A stretch of DNA of 64,000 bases from JBBROS01 sp964246015 (GCA_964246015.1 CAXTPG010000003.1:38327-102326), one strand, 5' to 3'. Positions 1-7,935 are shown, numbered from the stretch's first letter. Notes: generated by a model not told the origin, from the sequence alone. Program-made: numbers and translations.

Positions 1-114
1 CGGTCGGTCCTGACACCTCAACAAATCGAGGCATACGATCGACTTCGGGGCTACGCGGACGGCGGTCCGCAGCATCAGCCGGGTGGACATGGGCATCGGC
101 CGAATCCGGGCTGA
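1..114 (+). CDS. C-terminal end of an unidentified protein (5' part outside window)
   Basis: Thirty-seven codons are open from base 1 to a TGA at 112-114. The fragment carries LTPQQIEAYDRLRGYA and then a His/Gly/Pro-rich tail with QHQPGGHGHR. The LTPxQ...YD...L pattern resembles the end of Spy/CpxP-like periplasmic metal or stress proteins, and the His-rich tail could bind metal; both are inferences from a short piece. It runs towards the tRNA gene on the opposite strand, only 10 bases away, so the two converge. Without the upstream sequence it is not certain that this is a real gene end. Confidence 0.5.
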   Translation, partial: RSVLTPQQIEAYDRLRGYADGGPQHQPGGHGHRPNPG

Positions 115-124
115 ACGCGGGTCC

Positions 125-199
125 TGGTAGCAGCGGAGGGATTTGAACCCCCGACCAAGGGATTATGATTCCCCTGCTCTACCACTGAGCTACGCTGCC
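125..199 (-). tRNA. tRNA-Met (anticodon CAT)
   Basis: Read on the minus strand this is a full cloverleaf. The acceptor GGCAGCG pairs with CGCTGCT through a terminal G-T wobble. The D arm is GCTC...GAGC, and the anticodon stem GGGGA/TCCCT closes the loop ATCATAA, giving anticodon CAT. The T arm is GGGGGTTCAAATCCCTC and the 3' CCA is encoded. The AATCATAATCC anticodon arm is that of elongator Met tRNA rather than initiator tRNA, which carries three G-C pairs there. A lysidine-modified Ile tRNA also reads CAT and is not fully excluded. Confidence 0.93.
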
Positions 200-240
200 A
201 TATCCCGGGGGCGGGGATATGCCGCACTCCCCCCCGCGCG

Positions 241-1299
241 TCAATCGGCGGCGATGAAGCCGCCGCCCAGCACGCGCTCGTTGTCATACGCCACGCAGGC
301 CTGGCCGGGCGCCGCGAGGGCGGGGGTGTCCAGCAGCACCATGGCACCGTCGCCGTCCGGGCGCAGCTCGGCCCCGTGCGGCGCCTCCCGCGCGCGCAGC
401 TTCACCGTGCAGCGGATCGGCGCCGGCTCCGTCAGCCAGTTCACGTCCCGCAGGCGGATGGCCCGCCGGCCCGACTCCCTGGGGCCGACGACGACCCGCC
501 GCGCCGCCGCGTCGACGGCGAGCACGGCCGAGCGCACCCCCCCGTCGAAGCTCGCGGCTCCCAGCCCCCGTCCCTGCCCCACCGTGAACCCGGCGACGCC
601 CGCATGCGACCCGAGCACCCTGCCATCCCGCGCCACGATCTCCCCGGGCGCCCCCGCATCCGGCCGCAGCGTCGCGACCAGCGCGGCATACCTGCCGTCC
701 GGCACGAAGCACAGGTCCTGGCTGTCCGGCTTGGCCGCAACGCGCAGGCCCAGCCGCGCGGCCTCGGCCCGGACCGCCGCCTTGTCCGGCATGTCGCCCA
801 GCGGAAAGCGCGTGAATGCAAGCTGGTCGCGCGTCGTGGCGAACAGGAACCAGCTCTGGTCACGGGCCGGGTCGCGGGCGCGGTGCAGCTCGGGGCCATC
901 CGGGCCGTCGACCCGGCGGACGTAATGCCCCGTCGCCATCGCCTCGGCCCCCAGCTCCCGCGCCAGTCCCAGCAGATCCGTGAACTTCACGCTCATGTTG
1001 CAGCGGACGCAGGGCACCGGGGTCTCCCCGGACGCATAGCTGTCCGCGAAATCCTGGATCACCGCCTGACGGAACCGCGCCTCGCGGTCGATCACGTAAT
1101 GCGCGATCCCCAGGCGGTCGGCGACGTCCCGCGCGTCGTGGATGTCCTGCCCGGCGCAGCACGCGCCCTTGCGTCCCGACGCAGCGCCGCTGTCATACAG
1201 CTGCAGCGTTACGCCGATCACCTCGTGCCCGGCCTCGTGCAACAGGCCCGCCACCACGCTGCTGTCGACGCCGCCCGACATCGCGGCGACGATGCGCAT
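241..1299 (-). CDS. mnmA: tRNA-specific 2-thiouridylase MnmA
   Basis: MnmA activates U34 of Lys, Glu and Gln tRNAs with ATP and inserts sulfur delivered from cysteine desulfurase. The 352-residue length is normal. The N-terminal PP-loop AMSGGVDSSV (residues 6-15) binds ATP, and the conserved tRNA-contact and catalytic segments TPVPCVRCN (about residue 93) and DSQDLCFVPDG (about 192) are both present, supplying the two catalytic cysteines. It lies one base downstream of the ferredoxin gene and follows iscS on the same strand, so sulfur donor and user are probably co-transcribed. Confidence 0.95.
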   Translation of the reverse strand: MRIVAAMSGGVDSSVVAGLLHEAGHEVIGVTLQLYDSGAASGRKGACCAGQDIHDARDVADRLGIAHYVIDREARFRQAVIQDFADSYASGETPVPCVRCNMSVKFTDLLGLARELGAEAMATGHYVRRVDGPDGPELHRARDPARDQSWFLFATTRDQLAFTRFPLGDMPDKAAVRAEAARLGLRVAAKPDSQDLCFVPDGRYAALVATLRPDAGAPGEIVARDGRVLGSHAGVAGFTVGQGRGLGAASFDGGVRSAVLAVDAAARRVVVGPRESGRRAIRLRDVNWLTEPAPIRCTVKLRAREAPHGAELRPDGDGAMVLLDTPALAAPGQACVAYDNERVLGGGFIAAD

Positions 1300-1300
1300 G

Positions 1301-1630
1301 TCACCCCTGCGCGTTGCGGGTCGCGGCCGGCAGCTTCACCACCAGCCCGTCCAGCGCCGGCGTCATGACGATCTGGCACCCCAGCCGGCTCGTCTGCTCC
1401 AGGCCGAAGGCGAGGTCCAGCATGTCCTCCTCGTCCTCGGTCGGCTTGGCCAGCTTCTCGAACCAGCCGGAGTCGACGATCACGTGGCAGGTCGAGCACG
1501 CGAGCGAGCCCTCGCACGCGCCCTCGATATCGACGCCGTGCTTGTGCGCGATCTCGAGCACGCTCAACCCCACCGGCGCGTCCACCTCGCGCGCGGCGCC
1601 GTTGCGTTCGACGAAAGTCATCTTGGGCAT
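1301..1630 (-). CDS. fdx: ISC-type [2Fe-2S] ferredoxin
   Basis: This is a 109-residue adrenodoxin-like ferredoxin that supplies electrons for Fe-S cluster assembly. The cluster ligands are visible as C39-x5-C45-x2-C48 in CEGSLACSTC plus C85 in RLGC. An acidic helix with PTEDEEDMLD before the last cysteine is the usual partner-docking surface of ISC ferredoxins. The gene sits directly between iscS and mnmA, with the iscS stop at 1631 adjacent to its start. No iscU, iscA, hscA or hscB gene is present alongside it, so the scaffold must be encoded elsewhere, perhaps as a SUF system. Confidence 0.93.
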   Translation of the reverse strand: MPKMTFVERNGAAREVDAPVGLSVLEIAHKHGVDIEGACEGSLACSTCHVIVDSGWFEKLAKPTEDEEDMLDLAFGLEQTSRLGCQIVMTPALDGLVVKLPAATRNAQG

Positions 1631-2788
1631 CTAGGCCTCGATCGGTTCAAGTGCGGCCTCCGCCAAGCGATCTGCGGCGAAGTCCACGTCGGCCGCCGAG
1701 GTAAAACGTCCAAGCCCCAGACGCAAGGTGCGCCCCGCCGCATCGTCGTCGAGGCCGAGCGCACGCAGGACATAGCTGGGCTCGATCGCGGCCGAGCTGC
1801 ACGCCGAGCCCGTCGACACGCAAAGGTCGGGCACCGCGCGCATCAGCGCGAGCGCCGGGGCCGGGAAGGTCAGGTTGAGGTTGCCGGGAATCCGCCGCTC
1901 CCAGGATCCGTTGACCTGCACCGCCATGCGCCGGCGCAGCCCGGCCAGGAGCCGGTCGCGCAAGACCGTCAGACGCTCGGCCTCCTCCGCCATTTCGGCC
2001 AGCGCCAGCCGGCAGGCCTCGCCGAGGCCCACGACCAGCGGCGTCGGCAGGGTGCCGCTGCGAAGCCCCCGCTCCTGCCCGCCGCCGGAGAACAGGGGCG
2101 CCAACCGCACCCGCGGGCGGCGCCGCACATACAGCGCGCCCACGCCCTTGGGTCCGTACAGCTTGTGGCCACTCAGGCTCAGCAGGTCGATGCCCATCGC
2201 GGCCACGTCGATCGGCACCTTCCCGGCCGCCTGCGCCGCGTCGGTGTGGAACAGCGCGCCGGCCGCGTGGACCTGCGCGGCGATGGCGGGCAGGTCCTGG
2301 ATCACCCCCGTCTCGTTGTTGACCGCCATGACGCTGACCAGCAGCGTCGGCGACTCCAGCGCGACGGCCAGCGCCTCCGGATCCAGCAGCCCGTCGGGCC
2401 GGACGGGGAGCACGACGGGCTCGAACCCTTCGGCCGCCAGGTCGGCGACGCTTTGCAGGACGCATTTGTGCTCGGTCGCGGCCGTGATCACCCGGCGGCG
2501 CGGGTCGGCCAGGCCGGCGGCGTGCCGGGCGGCGCCCTTGATGGCGATGTTGTTGGATTCGGTGGCGCCGGACGTCAGCACGATCTCCCGCGGGTCGGCG
2601 CCGATCAGGGCCGCGATCTGGGCGCGCGCGGCCTCGACGGCCTGTTCGGCCTCGGTGCCCATCGCGTGCTCCGCGCTGTGCGGGTTGCCGAACTTCTCGG
2701 TGAACCACGGCAGCATGACGGCCAGGACACGCGGATCACAGGGCGTCGTCGCCTGGTTGTCGAGGTAGACGGGGCGGTTCGGGCGCAT
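1631..2788 (-). CDS. iscS: cysteine desulfurase (IscS/NifS family)
   Basis: This is a PLP enzyme that takes sulfur from cysteine as a persulfide and feeds Fe-S assembly and tRNA thiolation. Seen in the 385-residue protein are LDNQATTPCD at the N terminus, TSGATESNN, the PLP-binding lysine in SGHKLYGPKG, and the persulfide cysteine in STGSACSSA. I start at the ATG at 2788 (MRPNRPVYLDNQ). An upstream in-frame start at 2839 would add 17 residues without family character and run into the divergent gene beginning at 2833. It heads the iscS-fdx-mnmA unit. Confidence 0.92.
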   Translation of the reverse strand: MRPNRPVYLDNQATTPCDPRVLAVMLPWFTEKFGNPHSAEHAMGTEAEQAVEAARAQIAALIGADPREIVLTSGATESNNIAIKGAARHAAGLADPRRRVITAATEHKCVLQSVADLAAEGFEPVVLPVRPDGLLDPEALAVALESPTLLVSVMAVNNETGVIQDLPAIAAQVHAAGALFHTDAAQAAGKVPIDVAAMGIDLLSLSGHKLYGPKGVGALYVRRRPRVRLAPLFSGGGQERGLRSGTLPTPLVVGLGEACRLALAEMAEEAERLTVLRDRLLAGLRRRMAVQVNGSWERRIPGNLNLTFPAPALALMRAVPDLCVSTGSACSSAAIEPSYVLRALGLDDDAAGRTLRLGLGRFTSAADVDFAADRLAEAALEPIEA

Positions 2789-2832
2789 GCGTTGGATATG
2801 GCGCAGGTGTTGCCGTCCCGGTAGAGGGGCGC

Positions 2833-3435
2833 ATGGCATTGCAGGTCGACGACCCCGGCGGCAACTGGATCGAGGTCGGCCCCGCCGAGCGCCAGGCGCT
2901 ATCCGGCCGCATCGTCTTCACCGGCCAGGGCGCGCGCGTCGCCATCGGCCCCGGCTGCGTCGACGCGGGGATGCGCCTGGAAATCGGCGGCGGCGCGCGG
3001 GTCGCGATCGGCGCGCGCAATCACCTGGGCGCGCTGTTCGTCCATGCCTGCCCGGGGGCACAGGTCGACCTCGGCGACGACATCGGCATCAACGGTCTGG
3101 TCCGCCTGCTGCTGCACGAGCCCGGCCGGATCGCGATCGGGTCCGGCAGCCTGATCGCCGCGGAAGTCGACATCAGCGTCAGCGACATGCACCCGGTGTT
3201 CGACGTGGCGACCGGCGCGCGCATCAACGCGGCCGGGGATGTCACGATCGGGGCGCGGGTCTGGATCGGCGCCCGCAGCCTGGTGCTGAAGGGGACGGAC
3301 ATCGGCCACGACACGGTGATCGGCGCTGCCTCGGTGGTGACGGGCGCCATCCCGTCACACTGCACAGCCGCCGGGAACCCCGCCAGGGTGCTCCGCCGCG
3401 GCACGCGCTGGGCGATGGATCTGCCATCCCGGTAA
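2833..3435 (+). CDS. left-handed beta-helix (hexapeptide-repeat) acyltransferase
   Basis: This 200-residue protein is mostly imperfect hexapeptide turns, with I/V/L at every sixth position from about residue 30 to 180 (for example VAIGPGCV, VDLGDDIGI, VTIGARVWIG). It ends in the AAGNPARVLR type closure of the CatB/NodL/MaeA acetyltransferase group, and DMHP contributes the likely catalytic histidine. It probably moves an acetyl or acyl group from a CoA donor onto a sugar or small acceptor, but the acceptor cannot be read. It lies alone on the + strand inside an otherwise minus-strand sulfur cluster, 44 bases from the divergent iscS start. Confidence 0.72.
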   Translation: MALQVDDPGGNWIEVGPAERQALSGRIVFTGQGARVAIGPGCVDAGMRLEIGGGARVAIGARNHLGALFVHACPGAQVDLGDDIGINGLVRLLLHEPGRIAIGSGSLIAAEVDISVSDMHPVFDVATGARINAAGDVTIGARVWIGARSLVLKGTDIGHDTVIGAASVVTGAIPSHCTAAGNPARVLRRGTRWAMDLPSR

Positions 3436-3455
3436 GGTGGGCCCTTCAACCCACC
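3436..3455. repeat. GGTGGG...CCCACC hairpin, repeat family copy A
   Basis: The arms GGTGGG (3436-3441) and CCCACC (3450-3455) flank an 8-base loop, followed by ATCGTAG. It lies just after the stop of the acyltransferase and before the convergent cysteine desulfurase end, so it may act as a terminator for either. The same arm design recurs near 26.2, 37.5 and 49.1 kb, which marks it as a dispersed intergenic repeat. Confidence 0.55.
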
Positions 3456-3504
3456 ATCGTAGATCGCCGCCACAAGGTGGGAGAACGCGCCCGCCCCACG
3501 TGCT

Positions 3505-4569
3505 TCAAGCCGCCTGCCGCCGCGCCGCCATCGCCGCATAGGCGGTCGCGAAGGCATCGACATCGGCCCGGGTCGCGTTCCACGGCAGACTCACGCGGAT
3601 CGCCTCGCCCGCCAGCGCCCCCAGGCCCATGGCCGCGAGCACGTGGCTGCGGGCGACCTTGCCGCTGCTGCACGCGGCCCCGGCGCTCACCTGCACGCCT
3701 GCGAGGTCGAGCGCGATCACCTGCAATTCCGCCGCCGTGCCGGGCAGGGCGAGGCAGACGGTGTTGGGCAGGCGGTCGGCGCCACCCAGCAGCAGCGCGC
3801 CGCACGACAGCGCCGCCGCCTCGATAACCTGGCGCAGCGGCGCGACGTCGACCGCATTGGCGCAGGCTGCGGCGGCAAACGCCGCGATGGCGGGCAAGGC
3901 GGGGGTGCCGCCGCGCCGCCCCCGCTCCTGCCCACCGCCCCGCATCACCGCAGCCACGTCCCGCCCCGGCGCCAGCAGCAAGGCCCCGGCCCCCTTCAGA
4001 CCGCCCAGCTTGTGCCCGGACAGGGCCACGCTGTCGGCGCCCAACCCGTGCAGATCGACCGGGATCCGCCCGGCCGCCTGCACCGCGTCGACGTGCAGCA
4101 GCGCGCCATGGGCGCGGCAGATGCGGGCGGCCTGCGCCACGGGCTGGATCGTGCCCGTCTCGTTGTTCGCAAGCATGAGGCACAGCAGCGCCGGGCCGGC
4201 GGCGAGCAGTGCCGGCAACTGGTCCAGCCGCACGACGCCGTCCCGATCCACCGGCAGCACGGCGGCGTCCGGCGCCGCAGCGCGGACGGCGTCATGCTCG
4301 GTCGCGCCGATCACGATCCGCCGCCCGGGCCCCAGGGAGGCGATGGCCAGCGCGTCCGCCTCCGTCCCGCCCGACGTGAACACGACGCCCCCGGCCGGCG
4401 CGCCGAACCGCTCGGCGATGGCCCGCCGCGCCGATTCCAGCACCGCCCGTGCCGCGCGGCCCGCGGCGTGAACGCTCGACGGGTTGCCCACCAGTTCCAT
4501 CGCCGCGATGGCCGCCGCCCGCGCCTCGGGCCGCAGCGGCTCGGTCGCGTTGGCGTCGAGGTAGGCCAT
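3505..4569 (-). CDS. second cysteine desulfurase-family aminotransferase
   Basis: This is a PLP fold-type I protein of 354 residues that begins MAYLDANATEPLRPEA. It has TSGGTEADA, the PLP lysine in SGHKLGGLKG, and a SAGAACSSGKVARS loop with the candidate persulfide cysteine. It is clearly a paralogue of the IscS encoded at 1.6-2.8 kb and probably supplies sulfur too. The start ATG at 4569 overlaps the cysE stop as TAATG, so the two are translationally coupled. A longer frame back to 4680 would overlap cysE and adds non-family sequence. Whether it is a true second desulfurase or a specialised partner is open. Confidence 0.82.
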   Translation of the reverse strand: MAYLDANATEPLRPEARAAAIAAMELVGNPSSVHAAGRAARAVLESARRAIAERFGAPAGGVVFTSGGTEADALAIASLGPGRRIVIGATEHDAVRAAAPDAAVLPVDRDGVVRLDQLPALLAAGPALLCLMLANNETGTIQPVAQAARICRAHGALLHVDAVQAAGRIPVDLHGLGADSVALSGHKLGGLKGAGALLLAPGRDVAAVMRGGGQERGRRGGTPALPAIAAFAAAACANAVDVAPLRQVIEAAALSCGALLLGGADRLPNTVCLALPGTAAELQVIALDLAGVQVSAGAACSSGKVARSHVLAAMGLGALAGEAIRVSLPWNATRADVDAFATAYAAMAARRQAA

Positions 4570-5249
4570 TATTCCGCCGCGGGCGACCGTTGCAGGGCGG
4601 ACACCCGGGCCTCGAGCGCCAGCAGCTCGGCCCGCAGCGCCTCGATCGTGCACACCAGCGGATCGACGGTGCCCTCGCACGGCGTGCCGTATGCGACGAA
4701 CGACAGGTCGCGGCGGGGCATGCGCTTCGTCGGGTCACGTTCGACGGGCCGTGCGGGAATGCCCACGACCGTCTCGTTCGGCGGCACGGCCTGGACGACG
4801 ACGGCATTGGCGCCGACCCGCGCATTGTCGCCGACGGTGATCGCACCCAGGATCTTCGCCCCGGCGCCCACGATGACTCCGTTGCCCAAGGTGGGGTGCC
4901 GCTTGCCCTGCTGGCTGCTGGTGCCGCCCAGAGTCACTTGATGGTACAAGTAGACGTCATCGCCGATCTCCGCCGTCTCCCCGATCACCACCCCCATTCC
5001 ATGGTCAATTATGAGACGGCGGCCGATCACGGCAGCGGGATGGATTTCGATTCCAGTCAACATCCGGCCGAGATGTGCGGTAAACCGGGCGGGCAGGCGC
5101 CATTTGCGCTTCCACAGCCCATGAGAGAGCTTGTGCCACAGGACCGCGTGCAACCCAGGGTAGCACAACAGGACTTCCAACGCCGATCTGGCTGCGGGAT
5201 CGCGCTGCCGGTAGGCCGTGACGGCCTCACGCAGAAACATGAATGCCAT
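4569..5249 (-). CDS. cysE: serine O-acetyltransferase
   Basis: CysE makes O-acetylserine from serine and acetyl-CoA, the committed step of cysteine synthesis. The 226-residue protein has the alpha-helical N-terminal part (EVLLCYPGLHAVLWHKLSH) and the left-handed beta-helix. The catalytic region IEIHPAAVIG...DHGMGVVIGETAEIGDDV is followed by LGGTSSQQGKRHPTLG and GAGAKILGAI. It is the short (SrpH/CysE2-like) form with a full active site. It is the first gene of a two-gene unit with the second cysteine desulfurase, so cysteine is made and then split for sulfur. Confidence 0.93.
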   Translation of the reverse strand: MAFMFLREAVTAYRQRDPAARSALEVLLCYPGLHAVLWHKLSHGLWKRKWRLPARFTAHLGRMLTGIEIHPAAVIGRRLIIDHGMGVVIGETAEIGDDVYLYHQVTLGGTSSQQGKRHPTLGNGVIVGAGAKILGAITVGDNARVGANAVVVQAVPPNETVVGIPARPVERDPTKRMPRRDLSFVAYGTPCEGTVDPLVCTIEALRAELLALEARVSALQRSPAAE

Positions 5250-5484
5250 GCGACATTTCCATTATGAAAACCGTGCCGAGGCTGACTATATTCTGCCCGT
5301 GGCCGGGGCGCCCCCCCACCTCCGGCCACGAAGACGATGACACGCGGGCTTCACGGTCCGCTTCGTATCGGAAAGGCTAAGCTGGTTTGTGCCGCCGGGT
5401 CAAATGGGCTGGCGGCGCTAGGGATCAATTGCGGCGCGGACGGCATATGCCGAACCGCGACATGTCGAACGAGATTGGAACGCC
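5250..5484. promoter_or_regulatory. divergent promoter region between cysE and the alpha/beta hydrolase
   Basis: These 235 bases hold no convincing gene and must carry promoters for both neighbours. On the minus strand TATAGT, within ACTATATTCTG on the + strand, is a possible -10 for cysE. I see no matching consensus -35 and no clear IscR- or CysB-type operator. Confidence 0.4.
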
Positions 5485-6150
5485 ATGCCTGAGGTGATGT
5501 TCGCTGGCCCCGACGGCCGGCTCGAGGGCCGCTACAATCACAGCAAGGAGCCGAATGCTCCGCTGGCCCTGATCCTGCACCCGCACCCGCTTCACGGCGG
5601 GACGATGAACAACCGGATTGCGTACACCATGTACCAGTCGTTCCAGAAGCTTGGCTTCTCCGTCATGCGGTTCAATTTCCGCGGCGTCGGGCGCAGCCAG
5701 GGCAAGTACGACGGCGGCTTCGGTGAGATCAGCGATGCCGCGGCGGCGCTCGACTGGATGCAGATGGTCAACCCGAACTCGGCCGGGCTGTGGATCAGCG
5801 GCTACTCGTTCGGCGCCTTCGTCGGCATGCAGCTTCTGATGCGGCGCCCCGAGATCTCCGGCTGGGTGAGCGTCGCGCCGCCGGCGAACCACTATGATTT
5901 CGGCTTCCTCGCCCCCTGCCCTTGCGGCGGCCTGATGCTGCACGGCGACAGCGACGAGCTGGTGCCCGAGCCTGCCGTGCGGAAGCTGGTCGACAAGCTG
6001 AACACACAGAAGAACGTCCAGGTCGATTACCGGGTCTACGCCGGCGCCGACCACGTCTTCGCAACCCATGCGGAGACGGTCGGCGAGGCGATCGAGGACC
6101 ATGTCGGCAAGATCATGGCGCGCAAGGCCCTGGCGCTCGCGGCCGATTGA
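5485..6150 (+). CDS. alpha/beta hydrolase (small, dienelactone-hydrolase-like)
   Basis: This is a 221-residue single-domain alpha/beta hydrolase. Seen are the oxyanion-hole segment LHPHPLHGGTMNN (about 32-44), the nucleophile elbow SGYSFGAF with its serine near residue 110, the acid in HGDSDELVPE, and the catalytic histidine in GADHVF near residue 190. Genes of this family are often found next to cysteine desulfurase and Fe-S genes in Rhodospirillales, as here, but their substrate is unknown. It is transcribed divergently from cysE and ends at a perfect hairpin. Confidence 0.8.
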   Translation: MPEVMFAGPDGRLEGRYNHSKEPNAPLALILHPHPLHGGTMNNRIAYTMYQSFQKLGFSVMRFNFRGVGRSQGKYDGGFGEISDAAAALDWMQMVNPNSAGLWISGYSFGAFVGMQLLMRRPEISGWVSVAPPANHYDFGFLAPCPCGGLMLHGDSDELVPEPAVRKLVDKLNTQKNVQVDYRVYAGADHVFATHAETVGEAIEDHVGKIMARKALALAAD

Positions 6151-6155
6151 ACCGA

Positions 6156-6183
6156 TCCCGAGCCGGGCACCCCCGGCTCGGGA
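6156..6183. terminator. perfect 12-bp hairpin between convergent genes
   Basis: TCCCGAGCCGGG (6156-6167), loop CACC and CCCGGCTCGGGA (6172-6183) form an uninterrupted 12-bp stem. It starts six bases after the hydrolase stop and 15 bases before the end of the lipoprotein gene, so it can stop both transcripts. There is no T-tract. Confidence 0.75.
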
Positions 6184-6197
6184 CCGCTACGCGTGGG

Positions 6198-6368
6198 TCA
6201 GCGGACCACCGTGGTCCGCAAGGCGCCAGACGCGTTGACAACGCCCAGGGTCAGCTCCCCCCCGCCGTTCGACTGCTTGATCCCCGTCGGCGCCTCGGTC
6301 GACGCTCCGGGATTGGCGCAGGCCGCCAAGACCCACGCCGACAGCACGCATACCGCAATCCGCTTCAT
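6198..6368 (-). CDS. small predicted lipoprotein
   Basis: This is a 56-residue protein that starts MKRIAVCVLSAWVLAACANPG, which is a lipoprotein signal with lipobox LAAC. The mature part is only about 40 residues, with a GGGELTLGVVNASGALRTTVVR end. The start at 6368 is set by a strong GGAGG five bases upstream; a longer frame back to 6395 would place that site inside the gene. It has no recognised domain. It lies downstream of the ymdB-like gene on the same strand and converges with the hydrolase. Confidence 0.6.
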   Translation of the reverse strand: MKRIAVCVLSAWVLAACANPGASTEAPTGIKQSNGGGELTLGVVNASGALRTTVVR

Positions 6369-6416
6369 GTCCGCCTCCATTGTCGAGCCTGCCACAGTTA
6401 CGGCGGCGGCCCCGGA

Positions 6417-7232
6417 TCAGATGCCGGGAAACAGTTGCGACAGCCGCCCGCCCTGCCGCAACGGCTCGACCGCCGTCGCCAGCCCTGTCCGGTCGTCGGT
6501 CACGACGAACAGCCCGCACAGCGTGGCCGCGCCGTCGGCCGGGCTCAGCCGGTCCCCCGGCATCTTGTGCCAGAACCGCGACGCGGCCCCCTGCTTGCCC
6601 ATTCCGATCACGCTGTCGTAATCGCCGCACATGCCCGCGTCGCTCTGGAATGCGGTGCCGCCCGGCAGGATCGTGTGGTCGGCGGTGGGCACGTGGGTGT
6701 GCGTGCCCACGACCACGCTGACGCTGCCATCGAACGAATGGGCGTAGGCCATCGTCTCGCTGGTCGCCTCCGCATGGAAGTCGGCGAGGATCGCCTGGAC
6801 GCTGGCGCCCAGCTTGTAGCGGGCCAGCAGCTCCGCCGTGCCGCGGAACGGGCAGTCGATGGGATCCATGTAAAGACGCCCCATCGCGTTCAGCACCAGC
6901 GCCCGCCGCCCATCCGCCAGGGCCACCAGGAACGACCCGGCCCCCGGCGTTCCCGGCGGATAGTTCAGCGGCCGCACCACCCGAGGCTGCTGCGCGATGT
7001 AGGGGATCAGCTCCTTCCGGTCCCAGCTATGGTTGCCCAGCGTGATGACGTCGGCGCCCGCCTTCAGGAAGGCGTCGGCCATGTCGGGCCCCAGGCCGAA
7101 ACCGTGGCTGGCGTTCTCGCCGTTCACGACGACCAGGTCCGCGCGCAGACGGCTCCGCAGCTCCGGCAAGGCAGCCACCACCGCGTCGCGGCCGCTGCGG
7201 CCCACGACGTCGCCCAGGAACAGGATGCGCAT
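6417..7232 (-). CDS. YmdB-family metallophosphoesterase (TIGR00282)
   Basis: The 271-residue protein reads MRILFLGDVVGRSGRDAV, then VVNGENASHG, DVITLGNHSWD and VVGTHTHVPTAD. These are the metal ligands of the YmdB cyclic-nucleotide phosphodiesterase family (Asp, Asn-Glu-Asn, Asn-His, His-x-His). Family members hydrolyse 2',3'- or 3',5'-cyclic nucleotides, and the exact substrate here is unknown. The start at 7232 overlaps the stop of the cyclo-ligase gene as TGATG, so translation is coupled. The longer frame to 7262 only adds ten residues inside that gene. Confidence 0.87.
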   Translation of the reverse strand: MRILFLGDVVGRSGRDAVVAALPELRSRLRADLVVVNGENASHGFGLGPDMADAFLKAGADVITLGNHSWDRKELIPYIAQQPRVVRPLNYPPGTPGAGSFLVALADGRRALVLNAMGRLYMDPIDCPFRGTAELLARYKLGASVQAILADFHAEATSETMAYAHSFDGSVSVVVGTHTHVPTADHTILPGGTAFQSDAGMCGDYDSVIGMGKQGAASRFWHKMPGDRLSPADGAATLCGLFVVTDDRTGLATAVEPLRQGGRLSQLFPGI

Positions 7233-7777
7233 CAGCTCTCCGGCCGCACCAGCACGCCGCATTCGGTCGCAACGGCATCGAGCGGGGCGTCATGCGGCAG
7301 AACCGGCACCGCGTCCACCTGCTGCAGCGCATAGCCGCAGCCGATCGTCCGCACGCCCGGCAGCGCCGCGACGGTCCGGTCGTAATACCCGCCGCCGTAG
7401 CCCAATCGGTTGAACCGGGCGTCGAAGGCGAGCAACGGCACGAGCAGCAAATCCGGGGTGGCGATGGGCCCGTCGGGCCGGGCGGTGCCGAACCGCTCGG
7501 CGATCATCGGCACACCGGGCCGCCAGCGCCGGAACCGCAGCGCGTGGCCGCGGGGCGGCGTTTCCGGCAGCAGCACGTCATGGCCACGCCCCAGCAGCGC
7601 CAGCAGCAGCGGCCGGATGTCGATCTCGTCGCCCATCGGCCAGAATCCGGCAACGACCGTCCCCGGCCGCGGCGGACATGCGGACAGCACATGGCCCGCC
7701 AGCCGCACGCCCCAACCCGGGCACGCGGCCCGCCGCCGGTCCCGCATCGCCGCGCGCAGCCCGGCCTTGTCCGTCAT
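7232..7777 (-). CDS. 5-formyltetrahydrofolate cyclo-ligase
   Basis: The enzyme converts 5-formyl-THF to 5,10-methenyl-THF with ATP. The protein shows the family N terminus MTDKAGLRAAMRDRRRA, VAGFWPMGDEIDIRPLL, and the signature FNRLGYGGGYYDRTVA near the C terminus. I choose the start at 7777 because it matches the family N terminus; ATGs at 7795 and 7843 are in frame, but 7843 would run through the structured RNA described next. In many proteobacteria this gene (ygfA) is co-transcribed behind 6S RNA. It is coupled to the downstream ymdB-like gene. Confidence 0.88.
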   Translation of the reverse strand: MTDKAGLRAAMRDRRRAACPGWGVRLAGHVLSACPPRPGTVVAGFWPMGDEIDIRPLLLALLGRGHDVLLPETPPRGHALRFRRWRPGVPMIAERFGTARPDGPIATPDLLLVPLLAFDARFNRLGYGGGYYDRTVAALPGVRTIGCGYALQQVDAVPVLPHDAPLDAVATECGVLVRPES

Positions 7778-7784
7778 GAAGTGC

Positions 7785-7935
7785 GGTGCCGCCATGGCCG
7801 TTGGTTCGTCATGCTCCCGAGACCTGCTGTAGCAGGTGGGCACCAGATACCATGACCACGGTCATGACAGAGCCAGTTCCCGAGGGAGTGCTTATCGGCC
7901 CCGGGCATGAGCTACCTGACGCACCCAGCAGCACC
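7785..7935 (-). ncRNA. structured RNA, candidate 6S RNA (ssrS)
   Basis: The gap between the PLP decarboxylase end and the cyclo-ligase start folds, on the minus strand, into one long interrupted rod. Outer stem GGTGCTGC (7928-7935) pairs with GCGGCACC (7785-7792). Next come GGTAGCTCATG (7906-7916) with CATGACGAACC (7803-7813), and CTCCC (7884-7888) with GGGAG (7814-7818). A large open region follows whose 3' side carries its own hairpin (7822-7837), and the apex is ATGACC-GT-GGTCAT (7852-7865). A rod with a central bubble, a hairpin on the 3' bubble strand and a place directly before the cyclo-ligase gene is the 6S pattern. I matched structure and context, not a known sequence. Confidence 0.42.

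Noticed and set aside
1142..2824. 560-residue open frame on the + strand
   Set aside because: It is antisense to iscS and fdx, rich in Arg/His/Gln/Gly, and has no family features. The minus-strand genes explain the sequence.
5250..5484. IscR- or CysB-type operator in front of cysE
   Set aside because: The TATAGTCAG stretch has only half-site likeness to an IscR site and no dyad partner at the right distance.
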